The notes under the pieces: model-generated
The model's database searches: none
Told to the model about the DNA's origin: nothing
The model's input: the letters and a program-made list of their open reading frames with translations, nothing else
Program-made: the position numbers and the translations under genes
Shown here: positions 21,461 to 32,520 of the stretch, one piece after another
Layout: every line of letters starts with the position of its first letter
How positions within the stretch are numbered: the stretch's first letter is position 1
NCBI GenBank assembly: GCA_021234155.1
Contig: JAJEKV010000011.1
Coordinates: forward strand, 7,551,132 to 7,615,131
Length of the DNA: 64,000 bases
From: Isoetes taiwanensis
Taxonomy: Eukaryota; Streptophyta; Lycopodiopsida; Isoetales; Isoetaceae
Direction: 5' to 3'

Positions 21461-23678
21461 GTGAAAAACCAACATAGAATTGAATTGAATGTTTTTTATC
21501 GTCCACGGAGACCAATCGGATAGTAGTGCAGTTTTGAATTCACACTTCTATATTAACTAAGATTTATCATGGTTTCCATTTTTCAATATCAATTTAGTAT
21601 CTTATGGCCAAGTATGTACTGAGAAGTAAAATATCATGCTATAACGATCTTCGAAAGATGGGAATTATTCTCGAGATGTCTTCATCTTCATACTTGACTT
21701 AGAAAATGTTCAACATAATACCTGAACTCCAAATATCTTGAGAGAATACGGTCTTCCAACAATAGATAATAGCTTTAACATCATTTGGTCTTCAAAGATT
21801 TTGGGGTTTGAATAACTTCTGGAGGAATAAATATATGGGATATCCATCTCTTGCATAAAGCCTTATCTTCAATTTCATAATGGGATAATATCTTCAAAAA
21901 TATTATGTTCCATGTGATGCTAGGATTTGGTCTTCAAAAAGCTATCTTCAATAATACACAAATGTATGTTGGAGAAAAGCATATCTTGACAAAACAATAT
22001 ATAAGGAAAATGCTAGAATAGTTGAATCATTTTTGAAGAATTGCGATAGTTGAATTTGGATTTAAAAAATGTTGAGGTCTGCAGAATCGAACCCTTGACT
22101 ACCCATGTAAGAACAAATTGCCTTTACAACTAGGCTATTTGCCTAATGCCTTCTCAATATATAAACTTTTTATCTCTAAAACGATTTATCTTTCTTTCCA
22201 TTTCTTTTTGTTTCTACTTTTTCTCCGTGCGATGCTGGCCGTTATGTTAGGATATGGCGGATTAGGGTTGGAGCACGATTTGGAAGACTATAGACGAAGC
22301 AATGGCATTAAGATTTATTTTGCACAGGATGTGGATAATTTGTATCGCACAGAGATATATACAAGCATTTGTTTATGAGAATATGGATGCTGAATGAACC
22401 TTACCGTTTTCTTCTTCTGTTTACAGTAGAAATCCACAACAAGATTTAAGCATTCGCAGGCATTCTGATCAAGCTTTACTGGCCAGGCAAAGGAAGAACA
22501 GATCGTATTGGCAACCTCTATTACAAAGGTAACATAGCCTCTGCTGCTCCATTTCTCTCTTCAATCTAGCTCTAAAACAATCCGTTACACAGGGCTCTCT
22601 GCAATTTTTGGCATCTACGGGGCTGGAGACGAAATCAATGGAGCAGATCCAACAATGTTTTTTCTGCAAATGGCTATAAGGGCGATAAGCCTCACCTTTG
22701 GCAAATATATTCCACTGTAAATGGGCCTCATTTTGCGATGCCGCTATGTTGGGCTTGCTAATTGAGCTGGAATTCTACCTCCAGGTTCTCCCTACTGCTG
22801 CTGCTGTTGCCTAAGGTTTTTGCAATTGTGGTCAAAATCTGCTTCATTGGTGCAAAGTGGAAGGGTGGCACATAAGGTGACATGGCACTATAAATGATGA
22901 AGTGGCACCAAAAAAGAGCAAGGAATTTTTTTTTGGGGACTACATGCAAGAATTATTGGAGATGATGTGGCATGAGTACGGTGAGGTGGCAAAATATGAA
23001 GGGGTGAAAAAAATGAAGAATGTACATAGACAATTTAGCAACTTCTTAAAAAACATATTTCTCCGTGGTGACATGGTATTTCTTTGGATGATGTGGCATG
23101 TCACATCATGACGAAGCAGTTTATGAACTTTAAATAGAAATGACTAGACCAATTGTCTGAAAAAGGTTTTTCATTTTAGTGAGATAAGTAGGGCTTTTTT
23201 TTTCGTGCCCTAAATTCCCTTGCCAATCCCTTATGAAATGTTGAAAGTTGTTCTTCCTTGTAAAAATGCTTCGTCATCATGTCCACATCATCTATACCTT
23301 GCCATGTCGCTCAAACATTGCCATACCAACCCATGTAAGACCAAGGCTGTACTTCATTTTTGGTTGTCTTACTTGCTTGGCATGACATGTCACCTACTTG
23401 GAGTGCCCCATCATCATACTCCATGCATTTTTTTGTAAATTTTATTTTTCCCAGTTATCTTGTAGAAATTGCAAAAATAATGCTTTGTTGAATCATCATG
23501 CCACTTTTGCCATGTCATGACCACAATTTGGCAACTCATTAGCACATGTCACATTTTCGCATATTGGTTTGCCTTGAAACTCTTTTGAAAAATCCACACT
23601 CTTTTGTTCTAATTTGTTTCCTTGAGTACTATAAGTCAAGTATTGTAAGCATCTAAAGTTTAGGTATAAGTATATCAA
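21461..23678. other. CACTA interior, left part; no transposase visible
   Basis: AT-rich with short ORFs. 22459-22528 could be an isolated exon: AG acceptor, then ILIKLYWPGKGRTDRIG and NLYYK, then GTAACA donor. It may be a captured host exon of unknown gene. The opposite strand of the same place reads a Cys-rich 66-codon ORF (22669-22469). 22860-23530 contains repeated ATGATGTGGCATG-type words, which recur in reverse at 23265-23530. Confidence 0.4.
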
Positions 23679-23687
23679 AACTTAAAG
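23679..23687. repeat. Target-site duplication AACTTAAAG (left) of MULE
   Basis: Identical to 27294-27302. Nine bases is diagnostic of Mutator-superfamily insertion. Confidence 0.95.
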
Positions 23688-23764
23688 GGGTGAAAATATC
23701 CTTACCCTGGTTTTGGTGATTCCATCGCGGTGATACTCTCCCGCGGAATCACTAACCCTCCTGC

Positions 23765-24385
23765 CCCGTTATCCGTACCCTCCTGCCCCATTATCCGTAC
23801 CTGCTCCGTTAACCGTACCTGACAGGCTCCATCTTATACCTTCCAGCGGAATCACGTCTGCGAAATACCGCTGGATGGAATCACCAACCTTTTATTCTAC
23901 GCGACAGAATCACATGGAATTGATCCTGTGGGGTGGAATCACCGCATACCGTAATATTCTCCCCCGTAGAATCACCGCGTACGATAATATTCTCCCCCGT
24001 GGAATCACCGCGATAATATTCTCCCCCGTAGAATCACCGCGTACTATTCTTCGGGAAGGAATCACCTGGAATCACAACTTTGCCATTCCGCCAGATGGAA
24101 TCACCAATTTACGATTCTTCGAGATGGAATCACCGCTCATGTATTCCATCAGACGGAATCACAACCGTATTATTTATGCTATTCCGCCAGACGGAATCAC
24201 AACCATGCTCTTCCGCCAGATGGAATCACGAACGTCTGATTCCGTGAGATGGAATCACCACTTACGTATCCCGCCAGACAGAATCACAACATTGCTATTC
24301 CGCCAGATGGAATCACAATCATGCGATTCTGCCCGGTGGAATCACAAATGTAGGATTCTTCGAGATGGAATCACCACGAATGCAG
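23765..24385. repeat. Minisatellite array of GGAATCAC units inside left MULE end
   Basis: About twenty irregular ~30 bp units of the form TTCCGCCAGATGGAATCACAA or TTCTCCCCCGTAGAATCACCG. The terminal inverted repeat itself contains related words (CGCGGAATCAC), so the array looks like an expansion of the end sequence. A shorter mirrored array lies at 27075-27215. Confidence 0.9.
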
Positions 24386-24929
24386 ATGAGCGGCAGATTC
24401 TCAAAGTATAACTTACATTTGCTTGCTACATTTGCTTGCAAAAGCAAGCAGGAAGAAAATATAAACTTGTGCTACTCCATTTTTTGTGTGCCTGTCCATT
24501 GTTATTCTATGCACTGCCCAAAATTTTTATGGATGGGGATTTGAACCCTATTGGCAATGCCATGGCCGAACTAAATCTTGCATGGATTCTTCACATTTTT
24601 CTGTGGAAAACCGTGACGATTCGTGCTAGCTTAAATTATGTAGGAGCAATAAAAGGCTTATAGAGTTTGTTGCTCACCGGCATCAGTGGGTAGAGAAATT
24701 GGGACAACTTTAGGGCTGCTTAATATTTCAACAACCCACAGACACAGCAAACAGATTATACTTCAGGTCTTCCAACAGAACCTACAAAATGAATTTCAAT
24801 GTAATACAGCTAGCTTTGGCTGTTTCCAGCAAGTAAACAGGCAAACAGCTAGGATCCCCAACTCAAAAACTGCAAGGAAGTTAGAAATCTACATGAATAT
24901 GTACATTACATGTATCAAATATTCCTTAC
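24386..24929. other. MULE interior beyond the ERECTA exons
   Basis: The next expected LRR exon is not found. A plus-strand frame at 24436-24663 is open for 75 codons without recognisable motifs. This may be a second captured fragment or former intron. Confidence 0.35.
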
Positions 24930-26466
24930 AGATAAGTCAAGCTGTCAAGCTTATGAAGCTCAGATGGAATGCTTCCATTCAGTTTATTACCATGTACATT
25001 CCTGCAAAGAAAAAAGCATGTTAGTTTGGCTTTATCAGACTCAAAGAACCATTAGCCCTATCTTTCTCACAGGTAGTTCAGAGCTGTGCATGAACTGATA
25101 TTTGCTGGAATTGATCCGATCAGATCATTATTTGCTAAATTCCTGCACATCCAAAATAATACCTCAGCTTAAGAGCTTACAAAGTGGCAACTTGAAGAAA
25201 CCCAATGTTAAAAGGGATTTCTCCACTCAGCTGATTATATGCTAGGTCCCTGTCATTTTCATAATGTCAGTGGAAAGCTTTGTGATTGCTATTTAGAGAA
25301 CAAAGTTCAAACAATTTCTTATAATATCTCAAAGCTGGTGCAATTCCCTATATTTTCAGGAATGGGTCCAGAAATATTGTTGCTTCTTACATCACTGCCA
25401 GAAAATTTGAGCATGGTCAAGGATAGCATAAATACACAGTCAAGTATACACTTCTTCATAGACACTTATAAGTACCACAATCCTGTCAAGCGGCACATAT
25501 CATTAGATAAGGTTCCGCTTAAAAAGTTGTCTCTCAGGCCCCTGCAAAACACAAGGGTAAGGATTCTTTCATATCTATCACCCTTGGTGGATAGGAGAAG
25601 ACTAGCTTACAGATATTGCAGAACTTCGCTCCAGTATAACAGTGTAGGTATTTCTCCAGTTAATTGATTTTGTGCTAGATCCCTGCATCATATTTATCAC
25701 CTGAGTTTGATGGAACTTGTAATTATAGATAAATAAGTGTGTGAGATGGAAAACAACTTACAAGGTTTTCAGGTTAGGAAGCTGAGACACAGAGGTGTAA
25801 AATTAACAAACGACTTCCGGCATCCACAAAAGACTTCTTTATCTCCAACAATGCAGTTCCTGAACAGAAAAAACCAATGCAAAAAAACCCATCATCTGCT
25901 GAGCAGTAGAATGCTGGATTCGAGTCTGCGAAAGATCAGATCGAAGAAAAATGCAAGCAGGAAATAATGCATGGAAGTGGGTTTTGAGGATGCAAATCCA
26001 TGGTGGCTCTTTGTTGAAAGGAGATATGGAGCTCATTCCGGCAAGCTACTGGGCTATTCCAGAAATGGGCTTGTGATTTTGAGAGGTACTATGGCGGATG
26101 ATTGAGTTTTGATATTTGAAAATGGCATTGCTGGCAAGGCATTATTTGGGTTTTCTCGCCCGAAGGCATGCATAGATATTGCAGAAAAAAATAAATTCTT
26201 CAATCTCTAGACAAGGAAGAAGATCGACTTCGAGGACCGGCATAGCGGGAATAGACAATGTAACAAAGGACTTGTTCTCGTTCTTGGGAATGCGAGAAGA
26301 TGAATAGGCAATTCAAAAATGCAAAGACCGGAGGAGGAAAAAAAACGCACCATCTGGCGATAAAACCATAGCTGATTCCAACCCAAGAGATCAAGATGAG
26401 CACAAGAAGAAATGCGGAAGAAACCCGTTTCAATCCGACCAAAACCCTTGTCAATTTCCACGCCAT
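24930..26466 (-). pseudogene. Captured ERECTA-family LRR receptor kinase ectodomain exons
   Basis: Minus-strand exons: 26466-26351 (ATG, hydrophobic signal peptide with VSSAFLLVLILISWVGI), 25859-25762 (GTALLEIKKSFVDAG then, after an internal loss, SQLPNLKTL), 25682-25611 (DLAQNQLTGEIPTLLYW), 25541-25470 (GLRDNFLSGTLSNDMC), 25394-25323 (VRSNNISGPIPENIGNC), 25249-25181 (LAYNQLSGEIPFNIGFLQVA), 25142-25071 (LANNDLIGSIPANISSC) and 25001-24930 (VHGNKLNGSIPSELHKL). One repeat per ~72 bp exon and these repeat sequences match ERECTA, the membrane receptor for EPF peptides controlling stomata and stem growth. Four LRR exons are missing between 25181 and 25142, and no transmembrane or kinase exons are present. 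The donors after 25470 and 25323 read AT where GT is expected. It could at most make a secreted LRR fragment. Confidence 0.93.
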
Positions 26467-27074
26467 TGCTTGTTCTGCACTCTTTGCAACGCATCCCAAG
26501 CCAGAAACGACGGACTGATCAAACATGATCCTTTTTCTTCCCTCGCATGCAAAACCCGCATCCAGCCGTTATGCCAGAGGATCAGCGCCCCATTTGGGTC
26601 ATGATTTTTGCCTCAAAACCAAGGATTCTTGTTAGTTCTTTGGATCCAAAGTACAAATCTCGCTTTCCTGAGCTGATATTGCCGGATCTGTAAAAGAAAA
26701 TAAAAAGATTAGTAAGAAAAGAAGGAAGAATATAAGGTGAAGTAGCCCCGGATCCCTTACCCTTTGCCGGACGGAACCATGAAGAAGTATAACTATCAGA
26801 AGAAAACCAACAGCTGCTTAGGTCTTACTGCCGCCATACCCTAAAACCCTAAAGCTTAAAAAATGAAGCACGAAATAGCTCTTAAAAAGAAGCACCGAAA
26901 TGTTTTCCACCATAGCCACCATTCCGGATCTGTAGAAGAAAGTAAAACGATAACAAGAAAAGAAAAGAAGGAAGATCGCCCGGAGCAAGCCGCCATAGCC
27001 AGCACTGCAGTGGCTGAAAAAACCTCCAAGAAAAAAAGGATGTAAAAAATTTGAATTTTTTAGTTTTATATTTC
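26467..27074. other. MULE interior, putative 5' flank of the captured gene
   Basis: Lies upstream of the captured ATG on the minus strand and so may hold its original 5' UTR or promoter. It includes a short direct duplication around CCGGATCTGTAGAAGAAAGTAAAA (26682 and 26925) and ACCCTAAAACCCTAAAG at 26838, a telo-box-like motif common near plant transcription starts. Confidence 0.4.
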
Positions 27075-27302
27075 AAATGGTGATTCCGTGGCATGGAATA
27101 ACAGAGCGGTGATTCCATCCGGCAGTATTCTACCGTTGTGATTCCGCGGGACGGTATTGAATTTATTGCCGTACTGTCAGGTATGGAAAACGTGCCCTCC
27201 GAAACGGATCCCGTTGCGGGAGGGTTAGTGATTCCGCGGGAGAGTTTCACCGCGATGGAATCAACCAAAACCAGGGTAAGGATATTTTCACCCAACTTAA
27301 AG

Positions 27303-29690
27303 CATGTAAAGTTGAAGTGCATTTGAAATCTTTTGACTAGATAAAATTAGGCAATGCCACTAGCCGTACACACGAGGAGAGAAAAAAGTTTGAATAACAT
27401 AATGTTCGAGTAGAGGCCATTTCAGGCAATTTCGAACTCAGATTGTTTCCTGTAATCTAACTTGTGTGTGCCTGTGAGCAGAGAAGGAAACTATGTGATG
27501 GAGGAAGCAATCACGGCAAAAACACCTTAAAATATCCTCTACCCCAAACATGACATTGGTTAATCAGCGTAGGCAGGCCCTTACATAGGGCTCGGGTATG
27601 GCTCGCCTACAGAGCTCGTCACATCCTTACCCTGCATAAGGGCATGCCTGCACTGATTATCCCTAACAAAATGAATTTTGGGCAAGCAAATTGAGGCTCT
27701 CAATAAGCAATAAACATTAACACAAGGTTTGCAATTTTTAAAGGTAGGGGAGGTTTTTTAGTTGTTTGGGTTAGTGTAGTTGTAGAGGTCTAATTTTAGG
27801 AAGCATGCGCTTCCATTTTTGGCAGCATTGAATGAACATAGCTGCGGCGACAAATAGGGCTGCATTAGCATTGGACGAACAGTGCAGAGCCATGGCCGAA
27901 GAAGATTCTTGAACATATTTCTTGAGAGGAATTTGAGGCATTTGAAAGGGGGCTTTTGGTCTATAGATGCGATTCAGGGTCATAGCCATAAGTCCGCTTA
28001 AATGGGATTCACGACTTTGAAGCTCTGGTCTGGCATCAAGAGTCTGTTGTACTTGTCCTTGGAGTTTATTGCTGCTGATTCTACCTTCAAATTCCACTGT
28101 TGGTTTATGATTCGTTATGATTCTTCCAAAGCTCTGTGAAGCGAAGGGCCAAAGCATGGGGTTTTGATGATGCGCCTCCCTATTGCTATTGCTGATGATT
28201 CCAATGTTTGTTGTGTGCAGCATGCATTGCAAATGTACGATGGATTTTGTGTATTTGTTGTGTGCCAATGGTCGAGATGCATTTTATTTTCTTCAATGGT
28301 CAACAAGTAAAAAATGACATTGTATCAAGAACTTTAATTTCAAATTATCCCGCTCTCCCAACTAATGAGCGGGATATAATTCAAATTGTCTTTATTTTCG
28401 ATATGTCTCTACCCTACTCTCTACTCTACCCTATTTACGCGGTCACGACTCCGGGCTACTCGGCTACAACTCCGCCGACTGCGGCCCGCTCCCTCGCTGA
28501 CGAGGAGCTTCCGCCGACACTGCGCCATTTGTTTTCATGAAGCTCTGGTTCAACATAGAACCGTTCCCCTTTCTGGTATCAAAATGCCGCTTTGCTTTTG
28601 TTTTGGATTTTGGATTCATAACGAAGTAACTGGATCGATGGTCAGGGTTTCAAGCACCTAGGGCGTCACGGGCGTGGCCGCCGGTTCGCGACTCCTTCTC
28701 CGGTGGGTGTGTGGCTGAAAGAGCAGCTTAACTACTGCCTGCTATTTCGAATCCATGGCTGCAGATCCCTGGACGGATTCTCGTCTTGTTTTGCAAGGGT
28801 GCAGCTCTGTAGTATGGCCGCCACTTACAATGCTTCTCTCTTATTGCAGTAAATCATGACTGGTAAAGATTTTTGCCCTGTTCTCTCTGATGTGATTTGA
28901 GGATAGTTAGGCAACTAGCATTGTTGGTTCTTAATAGATGTTGGACGTCTTAGGGCTGTCCCGCCTCTTTTCTTTTTCTGGCACAATGCTAGAGCTCTGT
29001 CATGCGTTGATGCCATTTTGTTTTTTAACCCATCTACTATTTATCCCAGGTGCCAAAGTGATCCTTGTATGCAAGGAAAGTGGCAAGGTTGTATCTTTGA
29101 GCCATGAAAACAGCAACAAGAACGGCATTTTTCAAGCTCAAAACAATGCAGAATAATGTTGATTCATAGTGCAAGACTGCCACAAACATCAACAAAAATA
29201 TTGCGGAGTTGATGTCTTAGAAAGAGGACTTTCTGCTTCAACACATGAGCTCATATACACGTTGGACTTTGTCCCTGTTCTATTCTGTTTTAGAAGCATA
29301 AGTCATTTGTACTTCTGCTTCCATATTTTTTCACTTTCACTAATCTAATTGTTTTTGCATTGCAGACATGTAAGCCGTTGTTTTTAAAACGTAAAGCCTA
29401 TTGAAATTTGGAGTATATTGCAGATTGTTCTTTGTTATAATCTGCAACATTACAGTTGCTACATTGCAGAGTACATTGCTCAGTTTGAAATTGTAAAGTT
29501 TCGATTTTATGAGAATAAGATGATGCTTTAGAATTGAACATTATGTGATTATAAGATTGTATACTTTGAAATTCAAATCGAAAATGAAACTTTTTTAGAC
29601 AATGCAAAAGTTCCTTTTTTGTGACAACAAAAAACCTTTTTCTTTCAATTAGACACATTGTTAATTCAAAAATATTCTAAAAAAACATGT
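27303..29690. other. CACTA interior, right part
   Basis: Contains a ~100 bp stem-loop (27561-27659), a 165-codon minus-strand ORF (28268-27771, unrecognised, low complexity absent, several Cys) and an unusually GC-rich patch at 28435-28700 in otherwise AT-rich DNA. The ORF and GC-rich patch may be captured host fragments, as is common in CACTA elements. No transposase motif is seen. Confidence 0.4.
27561..27659. repeat. Imperfect stem-loop, 30 bp arms
   Basis: 27561-27590 (TAATCAGCGTAGGCAGGCCC onward) pairs with 27630-27659 (ending GGGCATGCCTGCACTGATTA), with about four mismatches and a 39 base loop. Confidence 0.75.
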
Positions 29691-30397
29691 GTTGAAATAA
29701 CATGTGGATAAGTAAATACAAACCATGCTAAAAAAAACCTATATATAAAGACCATGCATTGTTTTTAAGTGAAGGCCACATCTAAAAACTATGCGATGTT
29801 TTTTATTTTGTAGCAAAAACCACACATCAACTTATGCATTGTTTTTCTTTAAAAACCACGGTGAAAACTATACATAAAAATTACGCGTTGTTTTTGTCTA
29901 AAAACCATGCATGAAAACTACGTGTTTTTTGGGTGTGAAAAACTACATAAAAAAACTACTGTCGTTTCTAGCATTTTCGGAATAATAATATGGGTGGTCT
30001 TTGAGTGTTGTTTTCTTGCAAAAACAATAGTAAAAAACTAGATATAGAGCAAATTTTGGGGTTGTAGTGCAATAACCAACCACACTATAGAATCACATGA
30101 ATAGAGCAGCATATTAAACCACATCCACACCATCGTGTTATACCATAGGGACTAACCATACCCTTAAAACACTATAATATACCATATAAATTTACCAACA
30201 TGTTATACCACTTTGACAAACTCTACAAGGAAGCCATTAGCAATTACCATACCATAACACCACCCTAACAAACCTTACAAAAGAACCCATTAGTTTAGCC
30301 TCATATGGTTTTTAATGATATCAACCCACAAACATGTATTGGTTTTGTAGAATGGTTTTCTAGTCACAACCATGGGAAAAACCATGTAGTGTTTTAA
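29691..30397. repeat. CACTA right subterminal repeat region
   Basis: Repeated AAAACCATGC, AACTACG and AACCACA words at short spacing, mostly in one orientation to about 30060 and then mixed. They mirror the AACCAC / GTGGTT words of the left end. Confidence 0.75.
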
Positions 30398-30413
30398 TTT
30401 TGGGTGCCTTGTG

Positions 30414-31053
30414 AACCTCAGATGGATCAACAAGCACAGGAAGAAATTTTTCAGGCCCTTAATCCTCCAGTTTAGCCATCAAATTGGGTTGGTTTGGTTT
30501 CACGCCAGACCAGGGCGTCACGCCCCTTAACCATTATCCCTAATGGCACGCAACCTGCCTTTGCAGTCGACACCATTCCTCATGACGAAGAAAAAAAGGT
30601 TCACTTTGCACCTGACTTGGAGAAACTCATGCCGCATGTCATGCCTAAAGTTCGCCAAAGCATTTTGAACCTCATGCAAGCTGCTGAAGGCCGCACGTTG
30701 GCAAATGTTCATGCCACCACCAGAGCTCAACAACGCCAAGATACACCTTCCACATCTCAACCTCCACGCTCTCAGACATATCCAAATATTGCTGCAGAGG
30801 TTGACCTGCTCAAAGAAGTTGCTGCTTCCTTACCACGCACTCCAGCACCCATGGATCCAGCCGATCCTTTTTCTCATGTGCCTCTGGAACTCCAAGAGGA
30901 GCTGGCCAAGATCAAGATTCCTTTAAGCTTGGCAACAATTTTGAAACTCTGTCCTGCTCTCAAGGACCAGTTACCACTCCCGACTGTTTTAGTTGGGGCT
31001 GTTGCTACCTCCACACCCACGGTCCATGCCACGGTGGGCAATCAACAATTTTG
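30414..31053 (+). pseudogene. gag-pol segment after the CACTA insertion
   Basis: From 30417 the frame continues the interrupted one (PQMDQQAQEEIFQALNPP), hits a TAG at 30474, then runs open to 31053 with HDEEKKVHFAPDLEKLMPHV, a Thr/Ser/Pro linker and LSLATILKLCPALKDQL. This resembles the stretch between nucleocapsid and protease in Athila/Tat-type polyproteins. No D-S/T-G protease motif is present: the frame ends near the RT deletion junction at about 31050. Confidence 0.65.
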
Positions 31054-32520
31054 AAATTGTTCACAAGGCCGACAAATCTCATGTTGTCCCGGATTATCTT
31101 TCACGCATCCACACAGATGATCCCTCAACTGGAGTCTCAGACGCCTTTCCTGACGCTCAACTCTTTTTGGTCACGGCAACACCACATTGGTTCCATGACT
31201 TTCAGCAGTACCTCCTCACAGGTGCTCTTCCACCAGAAGACGCGACGCTCTCTCCTGCCAAGCGGCAATCCCGTCGACATCAATTTCTCCGCGAGGTCCG
31301 TGACTACACCATGGTTGCAGGACATCTCTACAAAAAGGGTAAGGATACCATCCTTCGACGCTGTGTCCTACCTCATGAAGTTCCAGATATTGTCCGAGAA
31401 GCTCATCAAGGGCTAGGTGGTGGTCATTTTCATGGTGACACCACGGCATGCAAAATCCTTCTTGCGGGTTATTATTGGCCCACGCTCTTCAAAGACGCCC
31501 ACGCCCACGCCCGCACGTGTGATGCTTGCCAGCGTGTGGGACGGCCGACGACCCGTGCTCTCTTCCTTTGACGCCGGTTGCCACGCTACTTTCCTTCAGC
31601 AAATGGGGAATGGATTTTGTGGGACCCATCGACCCTCCTGCGCGGCACACCCGTGCCCGCTACATTCTGGTTCTCACTGACTACGCTACCAAATGGGCGG
31701 AAGCTTGCGCACTTCCAGACAACACTGCAGCAAGCACAGCCAGGGTCCTTTATCAACAAATCATCACGCGATTCGGCTGCCCTACGGAGCTGGTCAGTGA
31801 TCATGGTGTTCATTTTATCAATCATACCATTAAGGAGCTGACGGATTATCTCCTGATACATCATCACAAGAGCACACCTTACTACCCTCAAGGCAATGGT
31901 TTGGCAGAAAGCACCAACAAAACTCTGGTCACAATTCTCAAGAAAATTTGTGACGCTTCTCGCACTGACTGGCAAAACAAGCTTCCTACTGTTCTTTGGG
32001 CTTACAATACTTGTTTCAAAATAGCTACAGGTCACACTCCCTTCAAATTGGTTTATGGTCAAGAAAAGCTCTCATGCCGTTTGAATACATCCTTCCAACA
32101 CTCCGTTTTCAACTGGCTACTGCCCATAATCCACCTGCTGCACTCAAAGAAAGGGTCTATCAATTGGAACAGTTGGATGAACTTAGAAGGGATGCTTATA
32201 TTCGTGTTCTTCATGGACAACAGTTGCAAAAATCTTTACATGACAAACGTCTGAAGACAAAAACATTCAACGAAGGAGATTTGGTTCTTCTTTATGATTC
32301 TCGGTACAAAAATTTTCCGGGTAAACTTAAGTTTCGTTGGCTTGGCCCTTATCAAATTGTTCAAGTGGTTCGACCCAGCGTTCTCCAACTGGCTGATTTA
32401 GATGGCACTCCATTACCTACACTGGTTAATGGCTTTCGCCTCAAAACATTTCATCACACAGAAAGCGACAATCAACAAACAGATGCTGTTCAAGACACAA
32501 CCACAACCGAAAGTGACTAA
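31040..32520 (+). pseudogene. pol C-terminus: RNase H tail and integrase
   Basis: Begins with the RNase H end (VHKADKSHVVPDYLSR), directly after gag-like sequence, so protease, RT and most of RNase H were deleted. The integrase HHCC finger follows (AHQGLGGGHFHG ... CDAC). After a frameshift near 31560 comes the DDE core: D in LVLTDYATKW, D in LVSDHGVHF, E in YPQGNGLAESTNK. A second shift near 32050 leads to the GPY/F module (FRWLGPYQIVQV), and the frame stops at 32520. There is no chromodomain. All three catalytic residues remain, but two frameshifts mean no functional protein. Confidence 0.93.

Larger units (their letters stand above)
23688..27293. mobile_element. Pack-MULE: Mutator-like element carrying ERECTA-like exons
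   Basis: Terminal inverted repeats of about 75 bp begin GGGTGAAAATATCCTTACCC at 23688 and end with the complement at 27293. They differ at only about three positions and are flanked by perfect 9 bp duplications AACTTAAAG. There is no mudrA-like transposase. The cargo on the minus strand (26466-24930) is a run of ERECTA-family receptor kinase exons, so this is a gene-capturing Pack-MULE. Arrays of a GGAATCAC motif fill the DNA inside each terminal repeat. Confidence 0.93.
20955..30413. mobile_element. CACTA-type (En/Spm) DNA transposon, non-autonomous, 9.46 kb
   Basis: The ends are a perfect 16 bp inverted repeat, CACAAGGCACCCAAAA at 20955-20970 and its complement at 30398-30413, flanked by AAC duplications. 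Removing the element plus one AAC brings the two halves of the host retrotransposon reading frame back into register, which independently confirms both borders. Subterminal regions are dense in short AACCAC / GTGGTTTT words, as in En/Spm subterminal repeats. I find no transposase (TNPD-like) coding, so it needs a helper. A Mutator-like element is nested inside at 23688-27293. Confidence 0.93.

Noticed and set aside
23875-24411. 178-codon ORF rich in GIT-DGIT repeats
   Set aside because: Arises from the GGAATCAC minisatellite of the MULE and has no start context or homologue that I know.
26200-26526. Reading the whole 108-codon minus-strand ORF as one protein
   Set aside because: Only the part from ATG 26466 to the GT donor at 26350 fits an ERECTA-type first exon. 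The rest is intron and out-of-gene sequence.
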